DNA of 64,000 nt from CAZGXI01 sp964529715 (lineage in GTDB: Bacteria; Chloroflexota; Anaerolineae; Aggregatilineales; Ch27). The translations under genes and the position numbers were made by a program. The notes under the pieces are model-generated. The model searched no databases. It was given only the letters and a program-made list of their open reading frames with translations, and was not told the origin of the DNA. Shown in pieces: positions 46,214 through 55,046 of this stretch (positions are counted from its first letter, which is position 1; each line of letters begins with the position of its first letter). Location of the stretch: assembly GCA_964529715.1 (NCBI GenBank), contig CAZGXI010000013.1, positions 1-64,000 of the forward strand, written 5' to 3'.

Positions 46214-47248
46214 ATGACTAACAAGCGAAAGAGCCAGCATAAACCCGCCACCATGCGCGATGTCGCCAGACTGGCCGGCGTCTCTCAGCCGACGGTTTCG
46301 CGCGTTTTGAACAACCGGAACGCCACACCGGTCAGTGACGAGACCCGTAAGCGTGTTCTGTCAGCGGCCCAGGCGTTAAAGTATCGCCCCAACGACATCG
46401 CCCGGAGTTTACGGACGCGCCGCACACACACCATCGCCCTGCTGATCGCGGATATTTCCAACGGCTTTTATCATCCGCTGGCCCGCGCCGTGCAAGACGT
46501 CGCCCGGCTGCACAACTACGAAGTCTTTATTTCCAACAGCGATCATCTCTATGCCAATGAAAGGCTCTTCTGCGAGGTCGTCTCGCGCCGCTCCGTTGAC
46601 GGGGTGATCATGGTGCCGATTCACCTGACGACGGAGGAGCTGGCCCAGTTTCTTGCCGAAACGAACATTCCGATCACCGTGCTGGGCGAGCAGATCGACC
46701 ACCCCATGATTGATGTTGTTTTTGCTAACGATAAACAGGCAACCTATGAGGCCACATGCTGGATGATCACCGAGCGCGGCTATACAAGCTTCGGCTTTAT
46801 CGGCGCGAAAGACGATCTGCCGCCTGGCCCGCGCCGGCTCGAAGGCTTTGAACGCGCCCTGAAGGAATTCGGGTTGACGCTCGATCCCCGCTTTTTGCTC
46901 AAAGGAGATTTCACCCTGGAAAGCGGCGTCGAGGCCGCGCACGCCCTGCTGGGCATCGGCGACCTGCCCAGAGCCTTGTTCGTCGTGAACGACCTCATGG
47001 CCATCGGCGTCATTCTGACTTTACAAGAAGCGGGCTACCGCGTTCCAGATGACATCGCCATCATGGGATTCGACGACATCCCGGAAGCACAAATGATCCG
47101 TCCCAAACTGACAACGATTGCCCAGAATCCCCGCGACATCGGGCAAAAACTTGCCGAGGCCCTCTTTGAACGCATCGAATGCCCGCTGGTCATCCCCCGG
47201 CGTATCCTGGAAAGTCCCCTTCACCTGATTGTGCGCGATTCTGCCTGA
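46214..47248 (+). CDS. LacI-family transcriptional regulator
   Basis: The 344-residue product has the helix-turn-helix and hinge (ATMRDVARLAGVSQPTVSRV, LNNRNATPVSDETRKRVL) and a complete sensor domain (TIALLIADISNGFYHPLARA, ALFVVNDLMAIGVIL, IAIMGFDDIPEAQMIRPKLT). It lies between the arabinofuranosidase operon and the arabinanase gene on the same strand and probably controls both. No clean palindromic operator was found nearby. Confidence 0.94.
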   Translation: MTNKRKSQHKPATMRDVARLAGVSQPTVSRVLNNRNATPVSDETRKRVLSAAQALKYRPNDIARSLRTRRTHTIALLIADISNGFYHPLARAVQDVARLHNYEVFISNSDHLYANERLFCEVVSRRSVDGVIMVPIHLTTEELAQFLAETNIPITVLGEQIDHPMIDVVFANDKQATYEATCWMITERGYTSFGFIGAKDDLPPGPRRLEGFERALKEFGLTLDPRFLLKGDFTLESGVEAAHALLGIGDLPRALFVVNDLMAIGVILTLQEAGYRVPDDIAIMGFDDIPEAQMIRPKLTTIAQNPRDIGQKLAEALFERIECPLVIPRRILESPLHLIVRDSA

Positions 47249-47298
47249 CAGAGAACGGTCTGTGGAAAAAGGCCCCTCATGACCGAGAAAGGTGTCTG

Positions 47299-48315
47299 AT
47301 GAAACTCAACCGCCGTCAGTTCCTGCGCTCCTTAGGGTTTTCTGGGATGGGGCTGGCGCTTGCCCACAGCCTGAACCTGCTGAACAACCCGCTTGGGTCA
47401 GTGCTGGCCACCGGAAACCCACGTCTCCAAAACATACGCCCGGTCCACGATCCATGCATCATTAAGGAAGATGACACCTACTATCTGTTCCATACCGGGC
47501 CGGGTATCACCTGGCGCACCTCATCGGACCTGCAAAACTGGGTGCGCGGCGGGAATGTTTTCAGCCGCGTTCCCGCCTGGGCGCGTGAGGAAATCCCGGA
47601 CGCCGATTCCATTTGGGCGCCAGACATCTCGTATTTCAACGACAGGTATCACCTGTATTACGCCGTCTCGACGTTTGGGAGCAACCATTCCTGCATTGGG
47701 CTGGCAACAACCCCGACTCTCCATCCAGAGGCCGCCGATTATGGCTGGACCGATCATGGGGCAGTCATCTGGTCCCAGCCCAGTGACAACTGGAACGCGA
47801 TTGACCCGAACCTTGTCCTTGACACAGACGGTCAACCCTGGCTGGCGTTCGGTAGCTTTTGGAGCGGCATCAAGATGCGCAAGATCGACCCGGAAACGGG
47901 CGGATTGTCATCTGAGGACACGCAGCTTTACGCGCTGGCCGAACGTGAGGCTCCCAACGCCATTGAAGCCCCGTTCATCATCCGGCATGGCGGCTACTAC
48001 TACCTGTTCGTCTCCTTTGATTTCTGTTGTCGTGGAGCCGACAGCACCTATCACGTGGTTGTCGGGCGCTCTCAGCAGGTCACCGGCCCCTACGTAGACC
48101 GCGACGGCGTGCCCATGCTTGAGGGCGGCGGCACCCAGGTCACATACCCGACGGCGCGCTGGCGCGGACCAGGGCACAATGCAGTTTTGCAAGAAGAAAC
48201 GGGCGATTACCTGGTTTATCACGCTTACGACGCCTACTTCAACGGTCTGCCGACCCTGTTCATCTCTCCCATCACCTGGGATGCCGATGGATGGCCATCC
48301 GTCAGTGGCATGTAA
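47299..48315 (+). CDS. GH43 endo-arabinanase-like enzyme, Tat-exported
   Basis: The start at 47299 is preceded by AAGG. The 338-residue product opens with a twin-arginine signal (MKLNRRQFLRSLGFSGMG, hydrophobic to about residue 35). The mature part is a five-bladed GH43 propeller: VHDPCIIKEDDTYYLFHTG, DSIWAPDISYFNDRYHLYY, NAIDPNLVLDTDGQPWLAFG (modulator Asp) and EAPFIIRHGGYYYLFVSF (acid Glu). This matches arabinan endo-1,5-alpha-L-arabinanases. It would cut arabinan outside, feeding the GH51 enzyme inside. Tat export implies folding, possibly with calcium, before export. Confidence 0.9.
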   Translation: MKLNRRQFLRSLGFSGMGLALAHSLNLLNNPLGSVLATGNPRLQNIRPVHDPCIIKEDDTYYLFHTGPGITWRTSSDLQNWVRGGNVFSRVPAWAREEIPDADSIWAPDISYFNDRYHLYYAVSTFGSNHSCIGLATTPTLHPEAADYGWTDHGAVIWSQPSDNWNAIDPNLVLDTDGQPWLAFGSFWSGIKMRKIDPETGGLSSEDTQLYALAEREAPNAIEAPFIIRHGGYYYLFVSFDFCCRGADSTYHVVVGRSQQVTGPYVDRDGVPMLEGGGTQVTYPTARWRGPGHNAVLQEETGDYLVYHAYDAYFNGLPTLFISPITWDADGWPSVSGM

Positions 48316-48337
48316 CCCAGGCACAGATGACCACAAA

Positions 48338-48380
48338 AAACGCCCCTGCCCATGTTATTCGCCGACGCGCAGGGGCGTTT
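48338..48380. terminator. Bidirectional terminator between converging genes
   Basis: AAACGCCCCTGC and GCAGGGGCGTTT are perfect 12-bp arms with a 19-base loop. The A-run before and T-run after the stem make it work in both directions, serving GH43 on the plus strand and the URO-D-like gene on the minus strand. Confidence 0.8.
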
Positions 48381-48407
48381 GCAGTTAAAACGTTATGCCC
48401 TTTGCTT

Positions 48408-49502
48408 TTAGGCCATCGGAACAAGGCAGCGATATTCTTTAACTGCCTCGATCAGCGCCTTGATGTTTGCCAGCGGTACGTCCGGCATGATCTCTTGCGA
48501 TGGCGCCACAATGTACGATCCACGCGCGCCCAGCAATTCCACACAGGCCCGCACTCCCCGGCGAATCTCATCCGGCGTGCCAAAAGGCAGCAAGTTCTGG
48601 GTATCGATACCGCCGAAAAAGGTCAGCTTATCGCCGTATTGCGCCGCGATCTCCTCCAGCGGCATCGCCAGCGGCTGCACAGGGTGAATGACAGATACGC
48701 CGATCTCAATCAGGTCAGGCAAAATCGCCTGAATATCGCCGCAGGAGTGCTGAAAGATGGGCAATCCGGCCTGGCGATAGACGGCGTAGATGCGCGCCAG
48801 GCATGGCTTGAACAGCTCGCGCCAGATGGCCGGGCGCATCTGCAAACCGCGCTGCTGCCCATAGTCGTCGCCGATACGCGCGCCATGAACCCCCGCCGCG
48901 ACAAACCGCCGGGCTGCCTCAACCTGGTAATCCGTGATTTTTTCCAGCAGGTCGCGCACAAAATCCGGATCGTCGTACAGGTCCATCATGAGAGCTTCGT
49001 AACCGCGCAGTGCCCACGACCGCTCAAAAAGCGAGATGTGCTGGAAAGCCAGCACAAAATATTCTTCCCCGTCGGCTTCCACCGTTTGCTTGACCACATC
49101 CATCAGGTGCGGGTGGGTTGGATCGGGCAAGCGGTAGGTCTTCCACGCAGCCTTGTCTGCCAGCGGATGAACATCGACCCACACACCTTCGGACACGGTG
49201 CTCCAGCCGACGCCCCAGGCATCGTAGACCAGATTGTGCGTTGGGTCGGGCCGGGCGAGGCCCACTTCAGCAGCATATTGCAAGACGGGCGGGTTGTGCA
49301 GGTATTCCTCTGCACTGGACAGAGCATAGGCATAGGCCAGATGGTTATCGGCCTCGCACGCCAGGGCCGCTTCAGAAGCAGGTAGACCCAGATAGGCGCA
49401 GATGCGCCCCACATCCTGCGGGTTGAAATCCAGTTGGCTGGGCAGCATATCCACCGGCTCGCGGCGGATCACCCGCGCGACGCGCTCTTTATGCGTGATC
49501 AT
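48408..49502 (-). CDS. Uroporphyrinogen decarboxylase-like (URO-D superfamily) protein
   Basis: The 364-residue product has the URO-D/cobamide methyltransferase fold: MITHKERVARVIRREPVDML at the start, GLPIFQHSCGDIQAILPDLI (His and Cys typical of the zinc-binding methyltransferase branch), LTFFGGIDTQNLLPFGTPDE and GSYIVAPSQEIMPDVP. True HemE usually lacks HSCGD. A methyltransferase-like or decarboxylase-like role on an unknown small molecule is more likely than heme synthesis. It converges with the glycan genes and may be unrelated to them. Confidence 0.75.
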   Translation of the reverse strand: MITHKERVARVIRREPVDMLPSQLDFNPQDVGRICAYLGLPASEAALACEADNHLAYAYALSSAEEYLHNPPVLQYAAEVGLARPDPTHNLVYDAWGVGWSTVSEGVWVDVHPLADKAAWKTYRLPDPTHPHLMDVVKQTVEADGEEYFVLAFQHISLFERSWALRGYEALMMDLYDDPDFVRDLLEKITDYQVEAARRFVAAGVHGARIGDDYGQQRGLQMRPAIWRELFKPCLARIYAVYRQAGLPIFQHSCGDIQAILPDLIEIGVSVIHPVQPLAMPLEEIAAQYGDKLTFFGGIDTQNLLPFGTPDEIRRGVRACVELLGARGSYIVAPSQEIMPDVPLANIKALIEAVKEYRCLVPMA

Positions 49503-49888
49503 CTTTGGCCCTCCAGTGCGAACATCGACAACGGGATTGATTCCCTGTGCCTTGCATACGCGCCCTCATGAATAACCGTACAGAATTGTAGCGCGTCCTG
49601 CCAGAGGCAGCCGCGTTTCTTGATAGGCCATTGTGTGAAAACGCCGTGAATCTGGCCCTGATGTTCCTCAATATCTCAATACAAAGATGTACTCTGGCAA
49701 TGAAAGTGGTAAAATAGCCCGACTTGTCCAGGCAGTGCGCAAGCGGCGACACTCAATAAAGAAACTTCCAGCATAGCGACGTTTGCCTGCCGAATACGTA
49801 CAGATTTGTTACAATGCTCCGAATTGTCCCTGCTGGGGGGCATTTTGTTGTTGATAGCGGTTCTGCGGCGACAAGAGGAGTGCACCCG
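49503..49888 (+). promoter_or_regulatory. Divergent intergenic region with an extended -10 promoter
   Basis: Between the URO-D-like gene and the RND gene I see no further gene. TGTTACAAT at 49807-49815 fits an extended -10 promoter (TGnTATAAT) about 75 bases before the RND ATG. No good -35 box stands at the right distance. Confidence 0.4.
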
Positions 49889-52800
49889 ATGGTCAAAGCC
49901 CTATTCGCGTTTATCACAGAAGTCTCCCTCCGGTTCAAGTGGATCGTTGTTGGATTGGCCGCGGTGTTTCTGGTATTGGGCGCTATTGCGTTCACTCAGT
50001 TCAACCAGGAACTTATCCCGGAGATCGAGTTTCCTGCCACGTTCATTTTGATCCAGTCGCCGGGGAAAACCCCGGATGAGTTGGTTAGCCTGCTGACTAT
50101 TCCTATCGAAGAAAACGTCAGCGCCATCGAAGACGTCATCAACGTCCAGTCTACGACTGGCAGTGGATTCGCTTTTCTGCAAATCAGCAATGACTTCGGC
50201 ATCGACCAAGACGCGCTCCGCCAGGAGATACGCGCCGGCATGAATGCGGCCTGGCTGGGGTCGGGGTTGGCGCGCATATGGGAATCGGTTGATGTGGCGA
50301 CGTTTCATACGACTGCCGATGTTACCCCGGCAGTCATCGACGAAGCCTGGGAAAAATGGCCCTACCTGTTAAGCGATCTCACCCTGGCCCAGCTGTTCAG
50401 TCTGCCACCTGATGCGGTTGCCGCGCTGCCCGAAGTCTTCATCGCTACCCTGCCCGAAACAACCCAGCGTAGCCTGTTGGACGCAGTCAGTGGCGTGCGC
50501 GAGGTCGGCGCGCCCATCGATCTGCCCCAAAGCTGGTTGGGCCTGTCTCGTACCGCCGATCTGACTCCGGAAATCGTCGCACAAATCGCCGCCACTGCGC
50601 CTACCATGTTCAACTACTTCCGTGACGAAGACGGCAACCTGATCGAAAGCTACATCTTTGCCATGTCTCCAGCGGTGATCGAGGCTCTGCCCGATGATCT
50701 CACCGCTAACATGAGCGCGTGCAGCGTCGAACAGCTCAACGCCGTCATCAGCGGCACGGCGAACGGGAGTACCCCGATCTTGCTACCGGGCGCATGGCGC
50801 AGTTCGCCGCCGGAGATCATCAGCTTCAGCTTCAACGACCTACCGCTGGCCTCCGTCAGCGTCAGCGCTGAGGGCGTCCCTCCGGCCCAACTGCGCGGTT
50901 TGGTGCAAGATCGCGTCATCCCGCGCCTGGTCGAACTCGAAGGCATCGCCGATGCATCCCTGAGCGGTGGCCAGGTGCTTCCTGGCGAAGAAGGCGTCCA
51001 GGCTGCCAACGCGGAGGCGGACCCTGAAGAGGCGTCATCCGAGGCGACTCCAGAGGGCACGCCGCTGCCAGCTGTCTCCCCCTGGCGGTTAATTGGGGCA
51101 CAGTTTGCGGCAGTTACGGGGAAAGGCATCGAATACTACGAAGACCTCTCTCCCGAACTGGTCAACCTGATTGTGACCTTCGTCGATAGCATGGGTATCC
51201 CGCTGATCAACGGACAGATGCTGCTGGCTCAACTGCAAAACGATACGGCCATTGCAGCATTGCCTGCCGATACGTTGGCCTGGATGCCAGCCGCTTACGT
51301 CGAAGGGCTGACCGACGCGCAACGTGCTGCCGCCAATGCCCGTGTCGCCGCAGCGACGCGGTATCAGGCCGTCGGCGAGGCAGCGAACGCAGCGACAGAA
51401 GCCGGACGTATGCCGGTGTACTTCCGCCTGTTCGCCGAAATGGGCAAGCAGTTCGGCCTGCCGCTGTCGCTCAATGGGCCACAGGACCTTTCGCCCGAAA
51501 TCGTCTCCACCTTCAACACCCTGATACCGGGCGGGGCCGGGGTTGAATTGCTGCGCCCTCTGACGGCGGCAATGTGGGAGCAAGTCCCCGTTGAAACCCT
51601 GGGCTGGCTGCCTGCGAGCTTTGTCGCAAGCCTGGGCGAGGCAGAGCGCGCTACTATCGAAGCGCGGGCCGAGGCCGTCGGCGGCGTCGGCGCGCTGGCC
51701 GCTGCTGCCGAAGAATCAGGCGACCTGCCGCCCTTCTTCACCCTGATCACGCAACAACCACTCCTGGGCGGTAGACGGCTGTGTGGGCCGGAGGACCTCT
51801 CGCCGGAGTTGCTCTCAACTCTGGGTTCCTTCCTGCCGCAAACCTTGAATAGCCTGCCGCCTGAAACCCTACGCCGCCTTTCGCCGGAAGCCCTGGCCGC
51901 CCTGCCTGCCAGCGTGGTTGAATCCCTGCCGGATGACCTGCGCACGGAACTGGATGAGCGCGCCGCTGCCGCCGGAGGACTCGGCGCCAGCGCGGCGGAA
52001 AACTCGGTAGCGGGAAACAATTCGCCTAACATGCCGGACTCCTGGTCGGGCAACCCTCAGCTTCCCAAGACAGCCGCCGAGATGGTCGCCAGCCAGTACG
52101 GGGCAGCAGGGTTCCTGAACCTGATCTTCCAATATGATGCCGAAGGGGCTGCCTCCCTTTTCGCCGATCTGACGCCGGAAATCGTCAACTATCTCATCGA
52201 ACACCAGGAAGGGTTCCTGGATATTTTACAGCCGGGAGTACTCAGCCTGTTCCCACAGGATGTACTCGCCACGTTGCCGGAAGCCTACCAGGAAATCGCG
52301 GCCAATGCCTTCATCCCCACCGACACGGTGACGCGCACGAACGGGGAGGCCAGCCTGCTGCTGACCGTCTTCAAAGACGGGGATGCCAACACCGTCGAGG
52401 CTGCCCACCGCCTGTACGATGAACTGGACAAACTCGAAGGCGAGATCGATGGCCTGGAAACGGTCGTCAGCTTCGAGCAGGCCAGCTTCATTGAGGAATC
52501 TATTGATGGCGTCGCGCGTGAGGGGCTGTTGGGGGCGGTGTTCGCCATCATCGTGATTTTCTTCTTCCTGCACCGTAGCTGGCGCAGCACCATCGTCACC
52601 GCCGTCAGCATCCCCCTGAGCCTCATGATCGCGTTTGCGCTCATGCTCTGGTTGGCCCCAGCGGTGCACACCCTGCTGCTGCCGCTGGCACAGAGCTACG
52701 GCGGGATATGGAGTTTCTTCATCAGCTTCTTCCCAAAGTCGGTCACGCTGAACCTGCTGACGCTGTCGGGAATGACGGTCGCCATCGGTCGCGTGGTAGA

Positions 52801-54406
52801 CGACTCCATCGTCGTCCTGGAAAACATCTACCGCCACATTCACAGCGGCGATGACCCTGAGAAAGCGGTCCGGGAAGGCGCACGCGACGTTTCTATTGCC
52901 ATTTTCGCTTCGACCGTGACGACGGTGGCTGTGTTCCTGCCGATTGTTCTGGCCGGCGGTCTGATCGGGACATTTTTCATCCCCTTCGGGATGGCTGTCA
53001 GTTATGCGCTAGGAGCCTCGTTCATCGTCGCCATCACGGTGATCCCAGTGCTGGCGCGCTGGTTCGTGCGCCGCAAGGACATGCCCGAACAGGCGGAAAA
53101 CGGGCTTGAACGCCTTTACAAACCCGCTCTGGAATGGGCTTTAAGCCATCGCGCCATCGTGATCGTCGTTGCGGCGGTGCTCTTCACCGGAAGCATCGCG
53201 CTGCTGGTTCAACGCCCCAAAGCGTTCCTGCCATCGTTTGGCGAACCCCAGGTCTCGATTCAGGTGGGTATGCCCAGCGGCACGGGGATCATCGAGACGA
53301 ACGCACTGGTGCTCGAACTGGAAGATTACATCCACCAGCTTCAGACTCAGGGGCGGCTGGGCGACTACCAGGTGTCCGTAGGTAGCAGCGGCGGCATGGC
53401 GGCAGCGTTCCTCGGCGGCGGACAGATCAACCCGGCAGCCGCAGAACTCACCGCCCTGGCGGCGGATGGCGAAGACCTCGACCGGCTGGCACAGGACATT
53501 CGCCGCGAAGCTGAACGCATTTTCGGTGCAGACAATGTCACTGTGTCGGCGGGTTCGCTCACCGAAACGGGGCTGGCGGGTCTGAGCCTGGTACTCAGTG
53601 GCGATCTCGAAACACTTCAGGCCATTGACCCCGACGTGCGGGCCACACTCGAAGCCTTCGACGGTCTTGCCAACATCTCCAGTTCGTTCGACCAGGCCAG
53701 CCAGGCGGGCGGCGCGGCCATCCTGCGCGTGGACCGCCAGACGGCAGTGCAATACTCCGCCGAACTGGAAACCGACGACGCCCTGGGCATCATGGCCGAG
53801 GCCAAAGATGCAGTGGTGGCAATGCTGCAAGAGCATGGCCTGGCTGATCAAGTAACCGTCGGCGAAGGATTCACGACGGAAATGCAGACCCAGGGCTTCA
53901 GCTCGATTGTCACCTCACTGGGGCTGGCGATCATCGTCGTGTACGCCGTGATGGTCATGACGTTCCGCTCATTCGTCCACCCCTTCACAATCCTGTTCAG
54001 CGTGCCGCTGGCCGTCGTCGGAGCGGCGCTGGCGCTGTTCCTGACCAATCGGGTGCTCGATCTGTCGGCGATGGTGGGTATGCTGATGCTGGTCGGCATC
54101 GTCGTGACCAACGCTATCGTCATGATCGACCGCGTGCAGTCGAATCGCAAGGAGCGCGGCATGGGCGCTTATGATGGGCTGGTCGAAGGCGCTCGCACAC
54201 GCCTACGTCCGATCCTGATGACGGCGCTGGCCGCGATCTTTGCCCTGTTCCCTCTGGCTGCACAACTAATGGGACCGGGTGGCGCGATCATCTCCGCCAG
54301 TCTGGGTACGGTCGTGATCGGCGGACTGCTGACCAGCACGTTCTTCACGCTGCTGGTGGTGCCGGTAGTGTATCTCTCGCTGGACCGCCTGACGCGACGG
54401 CGCTAA
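49889..54406 (+). CDS. Very long RND-family exporter
   Basis: AAGAGGAG 8 bases before the ATG at 49889 sets the start; product 1505 residues, against about 1040 for AcrB-type pumps. It has membrane segment 1 (residues about 16-36), an enormous first external loop up to about residue 875, then five membrane segments including SGMTVAIGRVVDDSIVVLEN with the Asp-Asp proton relay, a second loop, and the last membrane bundle (VGMLMLVGIVVTNAIVMIDR). The extra length lies in the first loop, which contains recurring units of the type L(S/T)PE(L/I)V...LP...LA.LP. No membrane-fusion or TolC-like gene is adjacent, as expected in a cell with one membrane. Substrate unknown. Confidence 0.9.
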   Translation: MVKALFAFITEVSLRFKWIVVGLAAVFLVLGAIAFTQFNQELIPEIEFPATFILIQSPGKTPDELVSLLTIPIEENVSAIEDVINVQSTTGSGFAFLQISNDFGIDQDALRQEIRAGMNAAWLGSGLARIWESVDVATFHTTADVTPAVIDEAWEKWPYLLSDLTLAQLFSLPPDAVAALPEVFIATLPETTQRSLLDAVSGVREVGAPIDLPQSWLGLSRTADLTPEIVAQIAATAPTMFNYFRDEDGNLIESYIFAMSPAVIEALPDDLTANMSACSVEQLNAVISGTANGSTPILLPGAWRSSPPEIISFSFNDLPLASVSVSAEGVPPAQLRGLVQDRVIPRLVELEGIADASLSGGQVLPGEEGVQAANAEADPEEASSEATPEGTPLPAVSPWRLIGAQFAAVTGKGIEYYEDLSPELVNLIVTFVDSMGIPLINGQMLLAQLQNDTAIAALPADTLAWMPAAYVEGLTDAQRAAANARVAAATRYQAVGEAANAATEAGRMPVYFRLFAEMGKQFGLPLSLNGPQDLSPEIVSTFNTLIPGGAGVELLRPLTAAMWEQVPVETLGWLPASFVASLGEAERATIEARAEAVGGVGALAAAAEESGDLPPFFTLITQQPLLGGRRLCGPEDLSPELLSTLGSFLPQTLNSLPPETLRRLSPEALAALPASVVESLPDDLRTELDERAAAAGGLGASAAENSVAGNNSPNMPDSWSGNPQLPKTAAEMVASQYGAAGFLNLIFQYDAEGAASLFADLTPEIVNYLIEHQEGFLDILQPGVLSLFPQDVLATLPEAYQEIAANAFIPTDTVTRTNGEASLLLTVFKDGDANTVEAAHRLYDELDKLEGEIDGLETVVSFEQASFIEESIDGVAREGLLGAVFAIIVIFFFLHRSWRSTIVTAVSIPLSLMIAFALMLWLAPAVHTLLLPLAQSYGGIWSFFISFFPKSVTLNLLTLSGMTVAIGRVVDDSIVVLENIYRHIHSGDDPEKAVREGARDVSIAIFASTVTTVAVFLPIVLAGGLIGTFFIPFGMAVSYALGASFIVAITVIPVLARWFVRRKDMPEQAENGLERLYKPALEWALSHRAIVIVVAAVLFTGSIALLVQRPKAFLPSFGEPQVSIQVGMPSGTGIIETNALVLELEDYIHQLQTQGRLGDYQVSVGSSGGMAAAFLGGGQINPAAAELTALAADGEDLDRLAQDIRREAERIFGADNVTVSAGSLTETGLAGLSLVLSGDLETLQAIDPDVRATLEAFDGLANISSSFDQASQAGGAAILRVDRQTAVQYSAELETDDALGIMAEAKDAVVAMLQEHGLADQVTVGEGFTTEMQTQGFSSIVTSLGLAIIVVYAVMVMTFRSFVHPFTILFSVPLAVVGAALALFLTNRVLDLSAMVGMLMLVGIVVTNAIVMIDRVQSNRKERGMGAYDGLVEGARTRLRPILMTALAAIFALFPLAAQLMGPGGAIISASLGTVVIGGLLTSTFFTLLVVPVVYLSLDRLTRRR

Positions 54407-54430
54407 GAAAAAACGGTAGCAAGATCGCAC

Positions 54431-54472
54431 GGCAGGCGCATGGAAAAAGGAGACTCCTCCGACGCGCCTGCC
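54431..54472 (+). terminator. Stem-loop downstream of the RND gene
   Basis: GGCAGGCGC and GCGCCTGCC form a perfect 9-bp stem; the 24-base loop contains a further GGAG/CTCC pairing. It begins 25 bases after the stop. Confidence 0.5.
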
Positions 54473-54491
54473 ACAACAGTATTCGGAAATA

Positions 54492-54528
54492 GGTTCGGCT
54501 AACGGGCGGTGGCGCCGTTGGCCGAACC
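54492..54528 (+). terminator. Second, larger stem-loop downstream of the RND gene
   Basis: GGTTCGGCTAACGG and CCGTTGGCCGAACC pair over 14 bp with one G-U pair and a 9-base loop, followed by CACATTCATTTTCACG. Together with the hairpin before it, it should isolate the RND gene from the next one. Confidence 0.6.
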
Positions 54529-54659
54529 CACATTCATTTTCACGTCACAACCGGACTGTTACCACAAAGTGAGGAACAAGAATTGACAACACAACTGTCG
54601 GTTGTATATTAAGTAAGTGGACGTGTGGATCGCGGACGACCGGCATATCTGGAGTGAGC

Positions 54660-55028
54660 ATGAGCACAAAACGGGTACTCATTGCGGAAGACGATGCGGA
54701 TTTACGTGCACTTTTCGCCATGCTGCTTCAACAAGAGCAATACGAGGTCCAGGATGCTGCTGATGGACTGCAAGTCCTGGCCCAACTTGAGGCGCAAGTC
54801 CCTGACCTGCTAATTCTCGACATTAACATGCCCAAATTCTCCGGGCTAGAAGTTCTAAAGCACCTGCGGCAAAAACCCGAAACACGGGCAATGAAAATCA
54901 TTGTCCTGACGGCCAACGCCATCGCCGCTGCAAATTCCCCTGAGATTCAATACGCCGACATGACGCTCCTCAAGCCAGTGGGAGTAGCCGATCTGATACG
55001 CCTGGTCGAACGCCTGCTGGCCGATTAA
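54660..55028 (+). CDS. Receiver-only response regulator
   Basis: The 122-residue product is a single CheY-like receiver: VLIAEDDADLRALF (acidic pocket), LLILDINMPKFSGLEVL (phospho-Asp about 56), KIIVLTANA and LLKPVGVADLI (Lys of the active site). There is no output domain. GGAG upstream fits the ATG at 54660 better than the GTG at 54654. It converges with the histidine kinase gene, 18 bp apart, and could be an additional phosphoacceptor for it. Confidence 0.92.
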   Translation: MSTKRVLIAEDDADLRALFAMLLQQEQYEVQDAADGLQVLAQLEAQVPDLLILDINMPKFSGLEVLKHLRQKPETRAMKIIVLTANAIAAANSPEIQYADMTLLKPVGVADLIRLVERLLAD

Positions 55029-55046
55029 CTGGGGAGAAAGCGCGGC

